From: Haloparvum sedimenti | Lineage (GTDB): Archaea; Halobacteriota; Halobacteria; Halobacteriales; Haloferacaceae | NCBI RefSeq assembly: GCF_001462205.1 | Contig: NZ_LKIR01000121.1 | Span: forward strand, 6,521-66,290 | Length of the DNA stretch: 59,770 nucleotides | Reading direction: 5' to 3' | Shown here: one piece after another, positions 26,724-34,375 of the stretch | Layout: every line of letters starts with the position of its first letter | How positions within the stretch are numbered: the stretch's first letter is position 1 | Made by a program: the position numbers and the translations under genes | The notes under the pieces: model-generated | What the model was told of the DNA's origin: nothing | Seen by the model: only the letters and a program-made list of their open reading frames with translations | The model's database searches: none

Positions 26724-27572
26724 TTACTCCGTGAGTCTGAGAGCGCCCAGTGACGCGAACATCGCTTCCTCCGTTCGCACCACCGCGCTCTCCTGTCGCG
26801 GGATCGTGTTGAGCCAGAGGTCGAACCCCGGATCGGGTTCGACTGGACCGCCGTTGGCGGCCCGGACGTCCTCGGGTGTAACCCCGAGGATCGCCGGAAG
26901 CCCTCGCCCCGGCGCGCCGAAGACGACGGCGGTGTCGTTCCTCGACGTGCGGGCGACGAGTTCGCCGAGCCGCGAGACGGAGAGCTCCTCCCCGTGTCGC
27001 GACGTGGCGACGGCGAACTCCTCGCGTGCGAGTGCGTCCGGCAGGTCCGCGCCCACGACCTGGAAACCGTCCTCCGGCTTCCCGGCGATGCGGGCGCGGA
27101 CCGGTTCTCTCGAAGAGATCCTGATGGTAACGCGCTCCCCCTGCTCGACCTCCATATCGGAGGGGACGAGCAGCGAGATCGGGTGTTCCCCCAGCGGGGA
27201 ATTGACCCGAACGCGGCCTTCAGATCCGACCTCGGTCACGAGTCCCTGTGTTAACGACTCGTCCCCGCCAGGGGCCGAGCCGGTCCGTGACTCGACGCGG
27301 AGCGGCGGCAGCACGCCCGCGTACTGCAGTTCGTCGCGCTGCCCCCAGAGCTCCTTCCGGAGGTCCGGGGGCGTCGCGGCGTACCGCAGCACGGTGCGGA
27401 CGAATCCGCCACCCCATCGGCGCTCGCCTTCCCGATCAGGGAAGACGACGAGCCGGCTCGCCCCGAAGACCGCCGCCGCGCGGGCGACGTATCCGAGCTT
27501 GCGAGTTGCCTCGCGTTTGTCCTCGGCTTCGCGGACGAGCGAGGACGGCACACACAACGTGAGTCCGTCCAT
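26724..27572 (-). CDS. SPOUT-class RNA methyltransferase heading the L3 operon
   Basis: The product is 282 aa from ATG 27572 (MDGLTLCVPSSLVREAEDKR). It matches the archaeal family (COG2106-like, putative RNA N3-methyltransferase) that regularly precedes rpl3. An N-terminal half with AARAAAVFGASRLVVFPDRE is split by an OB-like insert (about 110-180), and a C-terminal knot region reads TAVVFGAPGRGLPAILGVTP. The pattern GxPGRGLP resembles the SAM-binding trefoil loop. The substrate is probably rRNA, inferred from position and family. It lies 3 bp before L3, so methyltransferase and ribosomal proteins are cotranscribed. Confidence 0.85.
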   Translation of the reverse strand: MDGLTLCVPSSLVREAEDKREATRKLGYVARAAAVFGASRLVVFPDREGERRWGGGFVRTVLRYAATPPDLRKELWGQRDELQYAGVLPPLRVESRTGSAPGGDESLTQGLVTEVGSEGRVRVNSPLGEHPISLLVPSDMEVEQGERVTIRISSREPVRARIAGKPEDGFQVVGADLPDALAREEFAVATSRHGEELSVSRLGELVARTSRNDTAVVFGAPGRGLPAILGVTPEDVRAANGGPVEPDPGFDLWLNTIPRQESAVVRTEEAMFASLGALRLTE

Positions 27573-27619
27573 GGGTCGCCTCGTCACTAGACTGTATCCA
27601 CAGTTTCCGATCCACCGGT

Positions 27620-27627
27620 AAAAGCGT
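27620..27627 (-). promoter_or_regulatory. TATA-like element of the L3 operon
   Basis: The minus strand reads CTTTTACC. Transcription about 26 bp downstream would give a leader of roughly 20-25 nt before ATG 27572. No better box lies closer to the start. Confidence 0.4.
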
Positions 27628-27651
27628 AGCGGTCCGGATTTCGGGCTGTGG

Positions 27652-27696
27652 CGGGTTCACACGCCCCCTGAGCGGGGTTTTCACCGTGTGAACCCG
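27652..27696. repeat. Nested palindrome in the ribosomal operon promoter region
   Basis: Perfect 11-bp arms, CGGGTTCACAC (27652-27662) and GTGTGAACCCG (27686-27696), flank 23 bases. That interval itself has a CCCC/GGGG pairing (27664-27667 with 27674-27677). It lies about 25-75 bp upstream of the operon's TATA-like element. It could be an operator or an RNA hairpin of a transcript reading either way. Confidence 0.7.
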
Positions 27697-27731
27697 TGAC
27701 GATGGAAGAACGGGTTTCCATATCTGGCGGG

Positions 27732-27738
27732 TTTATAT
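27732..27738 (+). promoter_or_regulatory. Strong plus-strand TATA box without an obvious gene
   Basis: TTTATAT preceded by GGCGGG. A transcript would begin near 27760. No acidic open reading frame follows before the tRNA gene at 27892. It may drive a small RNA or a long tRNA precursor. Confidence 0.45.
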
Positions 27739-27891
27739 TGAGTCTTCGCGAGCGCGCACGCGAGGTCGCGTCCGACGGTCCGGTGCTGCGACGCCCCGGC
27801 CGCGATCACGAACCGTGCCACCGGACGCCGAGCGGCCCCCGGAACGGAACCCTTATGTTCGCGTCGGCGGTTAGCAATGAGTGCGAAGGGC

Positions 27892-27962
27892 GCACCGGTA
27901 GTGTAGTGGTATCACGCAACCTTGCCATGGTTGCAACCCGAGTTCAAATCTCGGCCGGTGCA
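27892..27962 (+). tRNA. tRNA-Gly (anticodon GCC)
   Basis: The 71-nt gene has a 7-bp acceptor stem (27892-27898 with 27955-27961) and discriminator A at 27962. A D-loop contains AGTGGTA. A 5-bp anticodon stem CAACC/GGTTG encloses the loop TTGCCAT with anticodon GCC at 27924-27926. The T-arm contains AGTTCAAATCT. No CCA is encoded and no intron is seen. It reads GGC and GGU codons. Confidence 0.96.
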
Positions 27963-28098
27963 TTTCTCCAACGGCGCGAGGAGCTTCCCCAGAGCGGTTT
28001 GTCTCCTGAACGCCGCACGCCCGTCCCCGTCCGGCGAGCGACGCGCCGGTCGCGGCCGGGATCGCAACCGTCCTCACCGTCCTCACACAAGGGCGTAC

Positions 28099-28593
28099 GT
28101 GACCCTCCACTTCGAGGACTTGGACACGGAGACCCGCTTCGACCTCGGCAAGGCCACGCTCACCGAGGCCGAGATCGTGGCGTTCGCGGAGCGCTTCGAC
28201 CCGCACCCGTTCCACGTCGACCCCGACGTAGGCGAGGAGTCGCCGTTCGGCGGGCTGGTGGCGTCGGGCCTCCACACCTACTGCGTCTGCAACCGGCTCG
28301 CGACGGACGCCCTCTTCGGCGACCTGGCGTTCCTCGGCGGGATGGGCGTCGAGGAACTCCGCTGGCACCGACCGGTCCGACCGGGTGATACGCTCACGGG
28401 GACGACCGGCGTGGTCGACCTCCGCGCCTCCGAGTCCCACCCCGAGCGCGGCTACGCGGACCTGTACACCGAGGGCGTGAACGCCGACGGCGAGCGCGTC
28501 ATCTCGTGGACCGCGCTCGGGATGGTGCGGCGCCGTGATGCGGGAGCGGAACTGGTCCGTGAGAACGCGGTCGGAACCGAACCCCACGAGTAA
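28099..28593 (+). CDS. MaoC-like hotdog-fold hydratase
   Basis: The product is 164 aa from GTG 28099. The (R)-specific enoyl-CoA hydratase motif is present: D34-x4-H39 in ERFDPHPFHVDPD, followed by FGGLVASGLHT. A single hotdog domain of this length is typical of MaoC-type hydratases or dehydratases acting on acyl-CoA thioesters. The frame runs open back into the tRNA gene, but those residues are Arg-rich and begin with a tRNA triplet, so GTG 28099 is preferred. No TATA box sits at the leaderless distance; it may be cotranscribed with the tRNA. The substrate is not predictable here. Confidence 0.8.
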   Translation: MTLHFEDLDTETRFDLGKATLTEAEIVAFAERFDPHPFHVDPDVGEESPFGGLVASGLHTYCVCNRLATDALFGDLAFLGGMGVEELRWHRPVRPGDTLTGTTGVVDLRASESHPERGYADLYTEGVNADGERVISWTALGMVRRRDAGAELVRENAVGTEPHE

Positions 28594-28866
28594 TCCGGTG
28601 GCGGGCGAAATCGGGGCGGAACCGGGGCGGAACCTTCGTAACCGGAGGCACGCGCGGGTCATTCCCGCGACCGCACGGCACCGCAGCCACACGGCACCGC
28701 AGCCTCACGCCTCCCCAGCCTCGGCCGCGAGCGGGGCGCGGAAACCGCACAGCAATGCGCCCCGCTCGCGACCTCCCTCGCGCGTTTCTCGCGCGCCGAC
28801 GGAACCGCACAGCGTTCCTCCGATCGCTTTTGAGCGCGACGGCGTGACCCCCGCCACGACAGCCGA
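28594..28866. repeat. Intergenic repeat element, copy 1 (two hairpins)
   Basis: The element spans about 28640-28830. A 27-base block at 28703-28729 is identical to 43030-43056. A perfect 14-bp stem follows (28726-28739 with 28757-28770, 17-nt loop), then a block CCTCCCTCG and a second hairpin CGCGCG-TTTCT-CGCGCG at 28779-28795. Upstream is a short tandem of CACCGCAGCC-like units. No gene is present. Confidence 0.75.
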
Positions 28867-29217
28867 CTACGGGGGGTCGCCGTCCTCGGACTCCACGGGG
28901 CGCTCCGGATCCAGGCGGATCGTCGCGTCGGTCTCGATCCGGACGGCGGCGTCGACCTCGCAGAGTGCGTCGATCCCCGTCTCCGGGACGCGGACGAGCC
29001 AGGCGTCGAACCCGAGGTCGCGGACGACCGCGCCGTCAGCCGCGGCGACGGCCTCTCGGAGCGGTGCCGGCGCGGCCGCGTCGCCGTCCGAATCGGTCGC
29101 GGTATCCCCGGCCGCGCCGGTCTCGACCGCGTTCGGGTCGACCTCCACCACGAGGCCGACTTCCTCGTCCGGTTTCGGGTCGCGCCTGATGCTCCGGACG
29201 GCGTGCGAGAGGTACAT
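28867..29217 (-). CDS. Conserved-looking small acidic protein behind the FAD oxidoreductase
   Basis: The product is 116 aa and I do not recognise it. The start (MYLSHAVRSIRRDPKPDEEV) and a middle segment VVRDLGFDAWLVRVPETGID look structured. Residues 31-52 are an acidic Ala/Asp/Ser linker, and the tail is acidic. It starts directly after the FAD oxidoreductase stop (29218), so the two form one unit. Confidence 0.65.
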   Translation of the reverse strand: MYLSHAVRSIRRDPKPDEEVGLVVEVDPNAVETGAAGDTATDSDGDAAAPAPLREAVAAADGAVVRDLGFDAWLVRVPETGIDALCEVDAAVRIETDATIRLDPERPVESEDGDPP

Positions 29218-30681
29218 CTACTCCCCCGCGTCGGCTTCGACGGTCGAGTCGGTCGGCGCACCTGCCGCTCGCTCCGCGACGCGGTCGGCCGCCTCGAACC
29301 CCGCGAGGATACCGCCGTTGAGCGAGCGTTCGGGGTACTGCGCCCGGCTCGCCATCCCCGCGTAGTAGACGCCGGGCGCGACCGCGTCCGCGAGGTCGTA
29401 GGGGATCACCTTCTCCAGGTAGCCGCGTTCGTAGACGGGCGCCGCCCGCGGGTTCCGCGCGACGCGGAACTCCCGCACGTCCTCATCGGGGTCGAACGCG
29501 GGGAACAGGTCCGCGATGCCGTCGAGCCAGCGCTCCCGGAGCGCCTCGTCGTCGTCCTGCCAGTTCGCCTCCTCGCGCGACTGCACGTAGCTCGCGACGT
29601 ACAGCAGGTGGTCGCCGCCGTACCGCTCCGGCGGGACGAAGTTCGTGTGCTCGATCAGCGCGCCGAACGGCGCCTCGTCCGCGACGTTGAGCCAGTAGGT
29701 GTCCGTCAAGGGCTCCTCGAGGGTCACCGTCGCACAGACCGCACCCTGGAAGTCGATGTCGCACGCGTAGCCGGTGAGCGCTTCGAGGACGTTCGGCATC
29801 GCCGCGACGACGACGCCGTCGACCTCCCTGACCTCCTCGCTCTCGCCCGTCTCGACCGTGACGGTCTCGACCGGGCCGCGGAGGTCCTCGTCGGAGGCAG
29901 TCGCGTCCGTGTCCGCGCCCTCGCCCGCGACCGCGCCCTCGTCCGCCACCGCCGCGCTCCCGGCCCCCGCGACCCGCGGGTCCGCGAAGCCGACGTTCGT
30001 CACGCGGGCGCCCGTGGTGACGTTCTCGCGGCCGACCGCGTCGACGAGCGCGTCGAGCAGGACGCCGAAGGAGCCGTCGAGGTAGCCGAGCACCTCGCCG
30101 CGCAGGAGGTCGCGCTCGCCGCGGAACTTGATCCGCCCGAGCAGCCACGCCGCGGAGACGTCCCCCTTTCTGTCGCCGAACTTGGCGTCGAGCAGGGGCT
30201 CGAAGAAGTGGTCGTAGACGCCGCGAGTCGTGTGCTCGATCAGGAACTCGTCGACCGGCACGTCCTCGAAGTCGGTCAGGTCCTCGTAGGTGCCGAACGA
30301 CGGGATCCCGCCGCGCACGTCGACCTCCTGCGTCAGGAGCGCCAGCCGGAACTTGTCGTAGAGGCTCATGTGCGGGTACGCGAGGATCTCCCACGGCTTG
30401 TCCAGCGGGTGGACCACGCCGTCGACGTAGTAGGCGTTCTCGCCGATCCGCCACTCGATCCGGTCGCCGACCCCCAGCTCCTCGGCCAGCTTGACGATGG
30501 TCTCCTCTGACTTCGATAGGTGGTGATAGAACTTCTCGATCGGCTGTCCGGCGGTCTCGTGGAGCGCCGCGAGCCCGCCCACCTCGTCGGACGCCTCGAA
30601 CACCTGCACCTCGTGGCCGCGTTCCTGAAGCCGGTAGGCGGCCGCGAGGCCGGCGATCCCGCCGCCGACGACTGCGTACAT
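29218..30681 (-). CDS. FAD-dependent oxidoreductase, amine-oxidase/phytoene-desaturase superfamily
   Basis: The product is 487 aa. The N-terminus is an FAD-binding Rossmann motif (VVGGGIAGLAAAYRLQERGH, then EVQVFEASDEVGG). The C-terminus carries the second FAD-contact motif around YYAGMASRAQYPERSLNGGI. Between them are the substrate domain segments typical of protoporphyrinogen-oxidase-like, UDP-galactopyranose-mutase-like and desaturase-like enzymes. An Asp/Ala/Ser-rich insert at about 240-268 looks lineage-specific. A TATA-like CTTACG about 27 bp upstream fits a leaderless start. The substrate cannot be named; it is not next to heme or carotenoid genes. Confidence 0.8.
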   Translation of the reverse strand: MYAVVGGGIAGLAAAYRLQERGHEVQVFEASDEVGGLAALHETAGQPIEKFYHHLSKSEETIVKLAEELGVGDRIEWRIGENAYYVDGVVHPLDKPWEILAYPHMSLYDKFRLALLTQEVDVRGGIPSFGTYEDLTDFEDVPVDEFLIEHTTRGVYDHFFEPLLDAKFGDRKGDVSAAWLLGRIKFRGERDLLRGEVLGYLDGSFGVLLDALVDAVGRENVTTGARVTNVGFADPRVAGAGSAAVADEGAVAGEGADTDATASDEDLRGPVETVTVETGESEEVREVDGVVVAAMPNVLEALTGYACDIDFQGAVCATVTLEEPLTDTYWLNVADEAPFGALIEHTNFVPPERYGGDHLLYVASYVQSREEANWQDDDEALRERWLDGIADLFPAFDPDEDVREFRVARNPRAAPVYERGYLEKVIPYDLADAVAPGVYYAGMASRAQYPERSLNGGILAGFEAADRVAERAAGAPTDSTVEADAGE

Positions 30682-30704
30682 GCCTCACACTCCGCGTGAC
30701 CGGC

Positions 30705-30710
30705 GTAAGT
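30705..30710 (-). promoter_or_regulatory. TATA-like box of the FAD oxidoreductase gene
   Basis: The minus strand reads CTTACG, centred about 27 bp from ATG 30681. A weak match, at the right distance. Confidence 0.35.
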
Positions 30711-30733
30711 GCGTTGTGGAACCCGGAGGGATC

Positions 30734-30739
30734 GTTATG
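30734..30739 (+). promoter_or_regulatory. TATA-like box of the tspO gene
   Basis: GTTATG, centred 27 bp before ATG 30763. It supports that start over the in-frame upstream codons. Confidence 0.4.
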
Positions 30740-30762
30740 AGGCTCGCCGCCGTATTCATGGC

Positions 30763-31305
30763 ATGACTCCCCACTGGACCCGCCGCGACACCGTCGCCGC
30801 CGCCGGCGCCGCGGTCGCCTGCAACCTCCTCGGCGCGCTCGGCGTTCCCTTCACGACGCCCGACGCTGCCTGGTTCCGCGCGCTCGAGCTCCCCGCGTTC
30901 TACCCGCCGAACTGGGCTTTCGGCGTCGTCTGGCCGATCCTGTACGCGCTGATCGGGATCGCCGCCTACCTCGTCTACCGCGAGGGCCGGGCGCGGGACG
31001 CGGCCGCGGTCGGAATGGGGGGCCAGAAGAAGGGCGGACTCCTCCCGACCGACCCCACCGCCCGCCTCGCGCTCGGACTGTTCGCGGTCCAGCTTGCCGT
31101 CAACGTCGCCTGGTCCCCGGTGTTCTGGGGACTCCAGCGCGTCGACCTCGGGCTCGCGGTGCTGGTCCTCCTGATCGGACTCGTCGGCGCCACGGTCGCG
31201 GCGTTCGCGCGCGTCGACCGCCGCGCCGCCGCCCTGCTGGTCCCCTACCTCGCGTGGGTCTGCTTCGCGACCGTGCTGAACGCCGCGATCCTGTTCGGGA
31301 ACTAA
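30763..31305 (+). CDS. tspO: TspO/MBR-family membrane protein
   Basis: The product is 180 aa with five membrane helices. The family signature lies at the end of the loop before TM2: PAFYPPNWAFGVVWPILYAL. The later helices NVAWSPVFWGLQR and YLAWVCFATVLNAAILF fit TspO too. Family members bind tetrapyrroles and, in bacteria and plants, respond to oxygen, light or stress. The haloarchaeal role is not known to me. ATG 30763 has a TATA box 27 bp upstream. A short Gly/Lys-rich loop sits between TM2 and TM3 (residues 83-93). Confidence 0.88.
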   Translation: MTPHWTRRDTVAAAGAAVACNLLGALGVPFTTPDAAWFRALELPAFYPPNWAFGVVWPILYALIGIAAYLVYREGRARDAAAVGMGGQKKGGLLPTDPTARLALGLFAVQLAVNVAWSPVFWGLQRVDLGLAVLVLLIGLVGATVAAFARVDRRAAALLVPYLAWVCFATVLNAAILFGN

Positions 31306-31329
31306 GGCTGCGCGGCTCGGTCGCCGGCC

Positions 31330-31650
31330 TCAGTCCGCGTTCACGTCGCCCGTGGTCGGGTCCCGGGACGCCGCCGCCACGCGGTCGGCGTGGCTCCGCA
31401 GGTCCTCGGCGACCGCCCGGGCCTGCTCGGGCGTCAGCCGGAGCACGTCCGCGTGTGGGTGAAGACCCTCGACGCCGGCGAGGTCGGTCCCGTCGAGTTC
31501 GACGCGCAACTCGACGTGGTCCGGCTCTCGGCGGGCCGCGGTCGCATCGAGGACGCCGAGCGCCTCGGCGGACCAGTCCGCGCCGACCGCCTCGCCCTCG
31601 ACCAGGTCGAGCGTCGTGTGTCCGGTGACGCGAGAGATCCGGCCGGGCAT
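31330..31650 (-). CDS. Small protein coupled to the siroheme reductase
   Basis: The product is 106 aa, starting MPGRISRVTGHTTLDLVEGE. The body alternates beta-strand-like segments (DHVELRVELDGTDL) with a helical C-terminal half (LTPEQARAVAEDLRSHADRV). No cysteines or membrane helices. The ATG shares a base with the stop of the reductase gene (TGATG), so it is translated from the same transcript. I cannot name the family; a haloarchaeal domain of unknown function is likely. Confidence 0.7.
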   Translation of the reverse strand: MPGRISRVTGHTTLDLVEGEAVGADWSAEALGVLDATAARREPDHVELRVELDGTDLAGVEGLHPHADVLRLTPEQARAVAEDLRSHADRVAAASRDPTTGDVNAD

Positions 31651-33458
31651 CAGTCGTCGCTCCGGAGCGGCGTGTCGTCCGGCGCGGTCGGCGCGGGGCT
31701 GTCCTCGAGCGCGTCCTCCTCCGCGTAGGGGTACCAGGTCCGTTTGGTGTTGTGCATGAACGGGTCCTCGTAGGAGGTCTCCGCGGGTTCGATCAGGTCG
31801 GCGAGCGCCTCGTCGTCGCGGGCGGCGACGAACTCGCGGAACGACTCCGTGCCCTCGCGACGCTCCGCGTACGCCTCGATCAGGCTCGCGATGGCGCCCG
31901 GGACCTCATCGACGGGGACGCGCTGGACGACCCATCGCGCGAACGTGGGGTCCTCCCCCAGTCCGCCGCCGAGTCCGATATCGAGCGCCTCCACCGGCTC
32001 GCCGTCCTTCCGGGTCTTCATGCCCCGCAGCGCCACGTCCGCGATCTGCGGCTGCGCGCAGGAGGCGGTGCAACCGGAGAGGTGGACGTGGAAGTCCTCC
32101 ACGTCGTCGGGGAGGTCGACGTTCGCGCGGAGCCAGCGCGCGAACCGGACCTGTCGGTTCTTCGTCTCCACGATGGACAGCGAGCAGAACTCCGTCCCCG
32201 TACACGCGATGGAACCGCGCTGGAAGGGGTGCGGGTCCGGGCTGTAGCGGTCGAGCACCGGCTCGTCGCGCAGGTCGGGGACCGCGTCGTCGGGCACGTC
32301 GGTGAGGATCACGTTCTGACGCTGCGTGAGCCGAACCTCACCGGAGCCGTGCGTCTCCGCGGCGTCCGCGAGCGCGAGCGCGTCGTCGACGCCGATGCGC
32401 CCGACGAGCACGTTGAGTCCGACGTAGTTGTCGCCGTTCGCCTGCGCGTGGACGCCGACGTGGTCGGCGTGGCCGCGGTCGGGTTCCGCACGCCCGCGGT
32501 CGCCGGCCCCCGCCCCGCCCGCGTTGTACGAGTAGGTCTCCCGGAGGTCCCGCCCCGCGGGCGCGAGGTCGCCGTCGACGTACTCCTCGACGAGCACGCG
32601 GCGGAACTTCTCGATCCCCCACTCGTCGACGAGGAACTTCACGCGGGCGTTGTAGCGGTCCTCGCGGTCGCCGCGGTCGCGGAACAGCGCGCTGACCGCG
32701 CCCGCCACGTCGACCGCCTCCTCGGGAGTGACGAAGACGTCGAGGTCCTTCGCGATCCGGGGCTCGTTGCGCGCCAGGCCCCCGCCGACGCGGACGTTGT
32801 ACCCGCGGACGGTCTCCCCGTCGCGCTCCGCCTCCGCGGGCTCGAACGCGAGGTCGTTGATGTCGCCCTGGCCGCAGCCCTCGTGACAGCCGGTCACGCT
32901 CACCTTCCACTTGCGCGGGAGGTTCGCGTGCGCGTCATCGCCCTTGAACCGGTCGTGGAGGTCGTCCGCCAGCCCGCGGGCGTCGACGAACTCCGCCTCG
33001 TCCTTGCCCGCGACCGGACAGCCGACGATGTTGCGCCAGGAGTCGCCACAGGCCTGCTGCGTGGAGAGACCCGCCTCTTCGAGCCGGTCGAAGATCTCGG
33101 GCACGTCCTCGAGGTTGATCCAGTGGAGCTGGATCGCCTGCCGGGTGGTCACGTCGAGGTAGCCGTTCCCGAACTCGGGGTTCTCGACGGGACCGGTCGC
33201 GAAATCGCGAGCGATCTCCGCGACCGCGCGGAACTGCCCCGGCTTCAGCACGCCGCCCGGCGGCCCGATCCGCATCATGAAGTACGACTCCTGGCCGGAG
33301 CGCTGGTGGTACAGGCCGTACCACTTGAAGCGCTCGAACCACGCGTCGCGCTCGTCGTCGGGGATCGAGTCGAACCCCGCCTTGGCGAAGCGCTCGATGT
33401 GCTCGCGGATCTCCTCGCCGTACACGTCCTCCTTCCATCGCTCGACGTCGGTCGGCAT
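31650..33458 (-). CDS. Siroheme/[4Fe-4S] nitrite or sulfite reductase
   Basis: The product is 602 aa. It has the duplicated ferredoxin-like and siroheme-binding halves of this family. The cluster/siroheme cysteines are present as C419-x5-C425 (CTGTEFC) and C463-x3-C467 (CTASC). An N-terminal active-site region includes VTTRQAIQLHWINL. Ferredoxin-dependent enzymes of this family reduce nitrite to ammonia or sulfite to sulfide by six electrons. Sequence alone does not separate the two here, and no nitrate reductase or sulfate-activation gene lies nearby. ATG 33458 is chosen because the longer frame adds 44 Arg-rich residues. Confidence 0.88.
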   Translation of the reverse strand: MPTDVERWKEDVYGEEIREHIERFAKAGFDSIPDDERDAWFERFKWYGLYHQRSGQESYFMMRIGPPGGVLKPGQFRAVAEIARDFATGPVENPEFGNGYLDVTTRQAIQLHWINLEDVPEIFDRLEEAGLSTQQACGDSWRNIVGCPVAGKDEAEFVDARGLADDLHDRFKGDDAHANLPRKWKVSVTGCHEGCGQGDINDLAFEPAEAERDGETVRGYNVRVGGGLARNEPRIAKDLDVFVTPEEAVDVAGAVSALFRDRGDREDRYNARVKFLVDEWGIEKFRRVLVEEYVDGDLAPAGRDLRETYSYNAGGAGAGDRGRAEPDRGHADHVGVHAQANGDNYVGLNVLVGRIGVDDALALADAAETHGSGEVRLTQRQNVILTDVPDDAVPDLRDEPVLDRYSPDPHPFQRGSIACTGTEFCSLSIVETKNRQVRFARWLRANVDLPDDVEDFHVHLSGCTASCAQPQIADVALRGMKTRKDGEPVEALDIGLGGGLGEDPTFARWVVQRVPVDEVPGAIASLIEAYAERREGTESFREFVAARDDEALADLIEPAETSYEDPFMHNTKRTWYPYAEEDALEDSPAPTAPDDTPLRSDD

Positions 33459-33587
33459 GGATCCTCGGTGTGCCCGTCGGGGGAAAAGGGGGGACCGCCG
33501 CGTCAACCATTCGCGCGACCGCGGACGGGACGCGAGGGGATCACCGTCGCGAGATGGCGGAGAATTTTGCTCATTCAGCGGAGAAAG

Positions 33588-33595
33588 CACTTATG
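33588..33595 (+). promoter_or_regulatory. Promoter of the 149-aa lipoprotein gene
   Basis: GCACTTATG is centred 26-27 bp before ATG 33618, preceded by the purine-rich GGAGAAA that resembles a TFB-recognition element. Confidence 0.5.
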
Positions 33596-33617
33596 ACGTC
33601 CCGCGCTTCCGCCGCGT

Positions 33618-34067
33618 ATGCCCTCCGATCACCCCCGGCGTCGCCTCCTCGCGGCGGTCGGCGCTGTCGCGGTCGGTTCCGCGGGCTGTCTCGGGGCGCC
33701 CCCCGCCTCCGACGGGACGGAATCGCCGACAGCGACGCGCACGGAGACGCCCACTCCCACCCCCACTCCGAACCCGCCCGTCGGCGACGAGGAGGCGACC
33801 GAGCGCGCCCTCGCCGCGGAGGAGGCGTACCTGCAGGACCGCCTGTCCGCGGCCGACTGTCTGGAGAACTGGGGAACGACCCCGACGACCGCGAGCAGGG
33901 AGGCGGCGGTCGTCGCCCATACCGACGAGCACGTCCGCGTGGAGCTCCAGCACCCCTACTGGTACTCCACGGCCAGCGCGGAGGCCGACAGCGCGAGCGA
34001 AGCCGTTTACGAGGTCACCGCCGACGACGAGCGTCGCGTCGAGGGGGACGAGATCCAGCCCTGTTAG
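33618..34067 (+). CDS. Small secreted lipoprotein
   Basis: The product is 149 aa. It begins with a twin-Arg-like basic start (MPSDHPRRRLLAAVGAVAVG) and the lipobox VGSAGC, with the modified Cys at about residue 24. A Thr/Pro-rich linker then precedes a compact domain of about 95 residues with two cysteines (AADCLENW and the terminal C). In haloarchaea such proteins are exported by Tat and anchored by lipid outside the membrane. The domain is unknown to me. Confidence 0.75.
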   Translation: MPSDHPRRRLLAAVGAVAVGSAGCLGAPPASDGTESPTATRTETPTPTPTPNPPVGDEEATERALAAEEAYLQDRLSAADCLENWGTTPTTASREAAVVAHTDEHVRVELQHPYWYSTASAEADSASEAVYEVTADDERRVEGDEIQPC

Positions 34068-34375
34068 CCGTCGCCATACGGGACCGAGATCGCACACCAG
34101 GGTAGGGGATCGACAGTCCGAGAACCCCCACCCGGAGCGAGCACGCTGCACTCACGGCGGGAGTCGCGCCCGATCCGTGAAAAGCGTCCGGACGAACGCG
34201 GTGCTGTGGCGGTGCTGCGGTGCTGCGGTGCTGCGGTGCTGCGGTGCTGCTGCGGTGCGGTGGATGGGGCTTTCCGGGTGGTGCTGTCCAGCACAGCAGT
34301 ATCGACAGCAGTCACAAAAACACCACTCCGGGACGGGGACCCGACAAAAACTCCGCGCGATGCCGAGTATCGCCA
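34068..34375. other. Intergenic region with a degenerate repeat copy and T-tracts
   Basis: These 308 bases hold no credible gene. 34149-34215 resembles the reverse complement of 43130-43198, part of the intergenic repeat family. 34202-34256 is a GGTGCTGC-type tandem. Two A5 runs (34316-34320 and 34346-34350) act as T-tracts on the minus strand and probably terminate the small zinc-protein gene. Confidence 0.65.
34202..34256 (+). repeat. Tandem repeat of GGTGCTGC units
   Basis: About five units of the octamer GCGGTGCT in a row, with variant units at each end. It continues directly from the degenerate repeat copy at 34149-34200. Confidence 0.8.

Larger units (their letters stand above)
27573..27891. 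other. Intergenic region upstream of the ribosomal operon
   Basis: These 319 bases hold no credible gene. Left to right they contain the start region and a TATA-like element of the minus-strand operon, a 45-bp nested palindrome at 27652-27696, a plus-strand TATA box at 27732-27738, and a second plus-strand TATA-like element (CCTTATG) near 27852 that suits the tRNA gene. Confidence 0.6.

Noticed and set aside
28703-28795. Rho-independent terminator for the MaoC-like gene
   Set aside because: The hairpins lack a T-run and recur at another locus with the same flanks, so they belong to a repeat family.
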